DNA of 64,000 bases, taken from IMG/VR virus record IMGVR_UViG_3300043449_002688, positions 62,001-126,000 of that record. One strand, written 5' to 3'. Positions 62,970-64,000 of this stretch are shown here, piece by piece. Source of the stretch: a virus. Position numbers and translations under genes: made by a program. Every line of letters begins with the position of its first letter. Position 1 is the stretch's first letter. Under the pieces are notes generated by a model. The model did not search any database and was not told the DNA's origin. It was given only the letters and a program-made list of their open reading frames with translations.

Positions 62970-64000
62970 TTATGCTATAGCATTATCTTTAACTGCTATA
63001 AATCTTTGATAAATAGTGTTATACATAGAGAACGTTCCACCAATGCAAACTTTTCCATCATTTTTTACAAGCACAGCATTAACTATACCGATAATTTTTC
63101 CGCCATCAACTATAGCAGTCATGAATGTAGAATCAAGCACACCAGAACTGTTAACTTTAATTAAACAGTTTCTATTAGTTGCGCCTGGATATCCTGTAAA
63201 TCCTCCACCAACGTAAATAACATTATCTGAATCAAGAACTATAGAGTTAACAGCTCCATTAACAATCTTACTTCCATCAACTGCATTGGTCATAAACGTA
63301 GTGTCAAGATTTCCAGAGCTATCAGCTTTAATTAAGCGACTTCTTCCAACTGTACCGCCATAAGTAATAAAATCTCCTCCAATGTAAACGTTGTTGTTTG
63401 AGTCTGCAATAATCGCATAGACGATATTGCTAAACTTTGTGCCATCAACTGCATTGGTCATAAATGTAGTATCAAGTACACCAGAGCTATTAACTTTAAT
63501 TAAACGATTTCTTCCTGATGTACCAGCATAAGAAGTAAATGCTCCTCCAATGTAAACATTGTTGTTTAAATCTTTAGCAATTGCAAAAACCGTACTACTA
63601 AATTTTGTGCCATCGACTGCATTAGTCATAAATGTAGTATCAAGCACACCGGAGCTATTAACTTTAATTAAACGATTTCTTCCTGATGTATTGTTATAAT
63701 TAGTAAAAGCTCCACCAATGTAAATATTGTCATTTGAGTCAATTGCTATTGCTCGAATAGTGCTGCTAAATTTATTTCCATCAACTGCATTAGTCATGAA
63801 TGTAGAATCAAGCACACCAGAGCTATTAACTTTAATTAAATAGTTTCTAAAATTTGTTCCACCATAAGTAATAAAATCTCCACCAATGTAAACATTGTTG
63901 TTTGAATCAATAGCAATAGAATAAATTTGATTATTAAATTTACTTCCATCAACTGCATTAGCCATGAATGTAGCATCAAGCACACCAGAACTATTAACTT
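62970..64000 (-). CDS. Delta-60 repeat protein, 5' end beyond the window
   Basis: The frame runs off the right edge, so only the C-terminal 343 residues are visible. They consist of six near-identical units of about 56 residues (168 bases), each with NNVYIGGDFITYGGT..RNRLIKVNSSGVLDTTFMTNAVDGTKF. This is the delta-60 repeat (TIGR02608-like), predicted to form a beta-propeller or beta-rich rod. The same repeat appears inside the fibre at 12069 (DGSVVVGGSFTDYNG, NSFMINAVDGNKI), so the two share ancestry. It lies 22 bases upstream of the structural gene at 62948. A fibre or adhesin role is likely. Confidence 0.8.
   Translation of the reverse strand, partial: VNSSGVLDATFMANAVDGSKFNNQIYSIAIDSNNNVYIGGDFITYGGTNFRNYLIKVNSSGVLDSTFMTNAVDGNKFSSTIRAIAIDSNDNIYIGGAFTNYNNTSGRNRLIKVNSSGVLDTTFMTNAVDGTKFSSTVFAIAKDLNNNVYIGGAFTSYAGTSGRNRLIKVNSSGVLDTTFMTNAVDGTKFSNIVYAIIADSNNNVYIGGDFITYGGTVGRSRLIKADSSGNLDTTFMTNAVDGSKIVNGAVNSIVLDSDNVIYVGGGFTGYPGATNRNCLIKVNSSGVLDSTFMTAIVDGGKIIGIVNAVLVKNDGKVCIGGTFSMYNTIYQRFIAVKDNAIA

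Overview
This window is part of the genome of a large tailed bacteriophage with a contractile tail (myovirus-like). It is AT-rich and densely packed. Long virion genes lie mostly on the minus strand, and clusters of short overlapping genes lie mostly on the plus strand. Phage marks are a tape-measure protein, paired tail-assembly-chaperone-like genes, a gp27/gpD-like hub, an OB-fold spike, a LysM/gp25-like wedge protein, a giant gpJ-like baseplate protein, a set of tail fibres, two tRNA genes and a stand-alone 5'-3' exonuclease. A TonB-type membrane anchor on one accessory protein suggests a Gram-negative host. The host cannot be named from this sequence.

Layout. 1-2565: small accessory genes, including a secreted subtilisin-like protease (minus) and a Fis-type DNA-binding protein (plus). 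2628-16360 (minus): tail fibre and adhesin module, with 18-residue Ser/Ala repeat fibres, a glycine-rich adhesin and a beta-helix fibre carrying NHL and delta-60 repeats. 16464-22133 (plus): accessory cluster with a class II aldolase, a TonB-anchor/PDZ protein, a 2-oxoglutarate oxygenase, an HExxH lipoprotein, a sigma-like factor, tRNA-Asn and a deaminase. 22179-30780 (minus): further tail/baseplate structural genes and small genes. 30856-31320: a GC-richer stretch with no convincing gene that folds into many hairpins and is the best candidate for a large structured non-coding RNA. 31332-33500 (minus): an IMPDH/GMP-reductase-family enzyme and a DUF2827-type glycosyltransferase. 33671-41892 (plus): about 30 very small genes, mostly overlapping, including the MKRSEM family whose members are joined by an identical 14-base start/stop overlap, plus tRNA-Met, a PIN-like protein and a DUF932 protein. 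42002-58442 (minus): baseplate and tail module. 58594-60412 (plus): a small gene, the exonuclease and one further gene. 60409-64000 (minus): two membrane proteins, a structural protein and a delta-60 repeat protein cut by the window edge.

How it works together. Plus-strand clusters, and the minus-strand enzyme pair, have sigma70-like promoters (for example TTGAAA-17-TACAAT and TTGCAA-17-TATACT). The minus-strand virion transcription units instead start just downstream of a shared element reading AACCCTAATCTT or a close variant. I found it at ten gene starts or operon heads, and it looks like a late promoter. The sigma-like protein encoded at 20322-20834 is an obvious but untested candidate to read it. 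Strong hairpin terminators sit between the convergent plus and minus transcription units. The points most worth following up are the structured RNA with its internal duplication, the CCTAATCTT element, and the overlapping MKRSEM gene cassettes.
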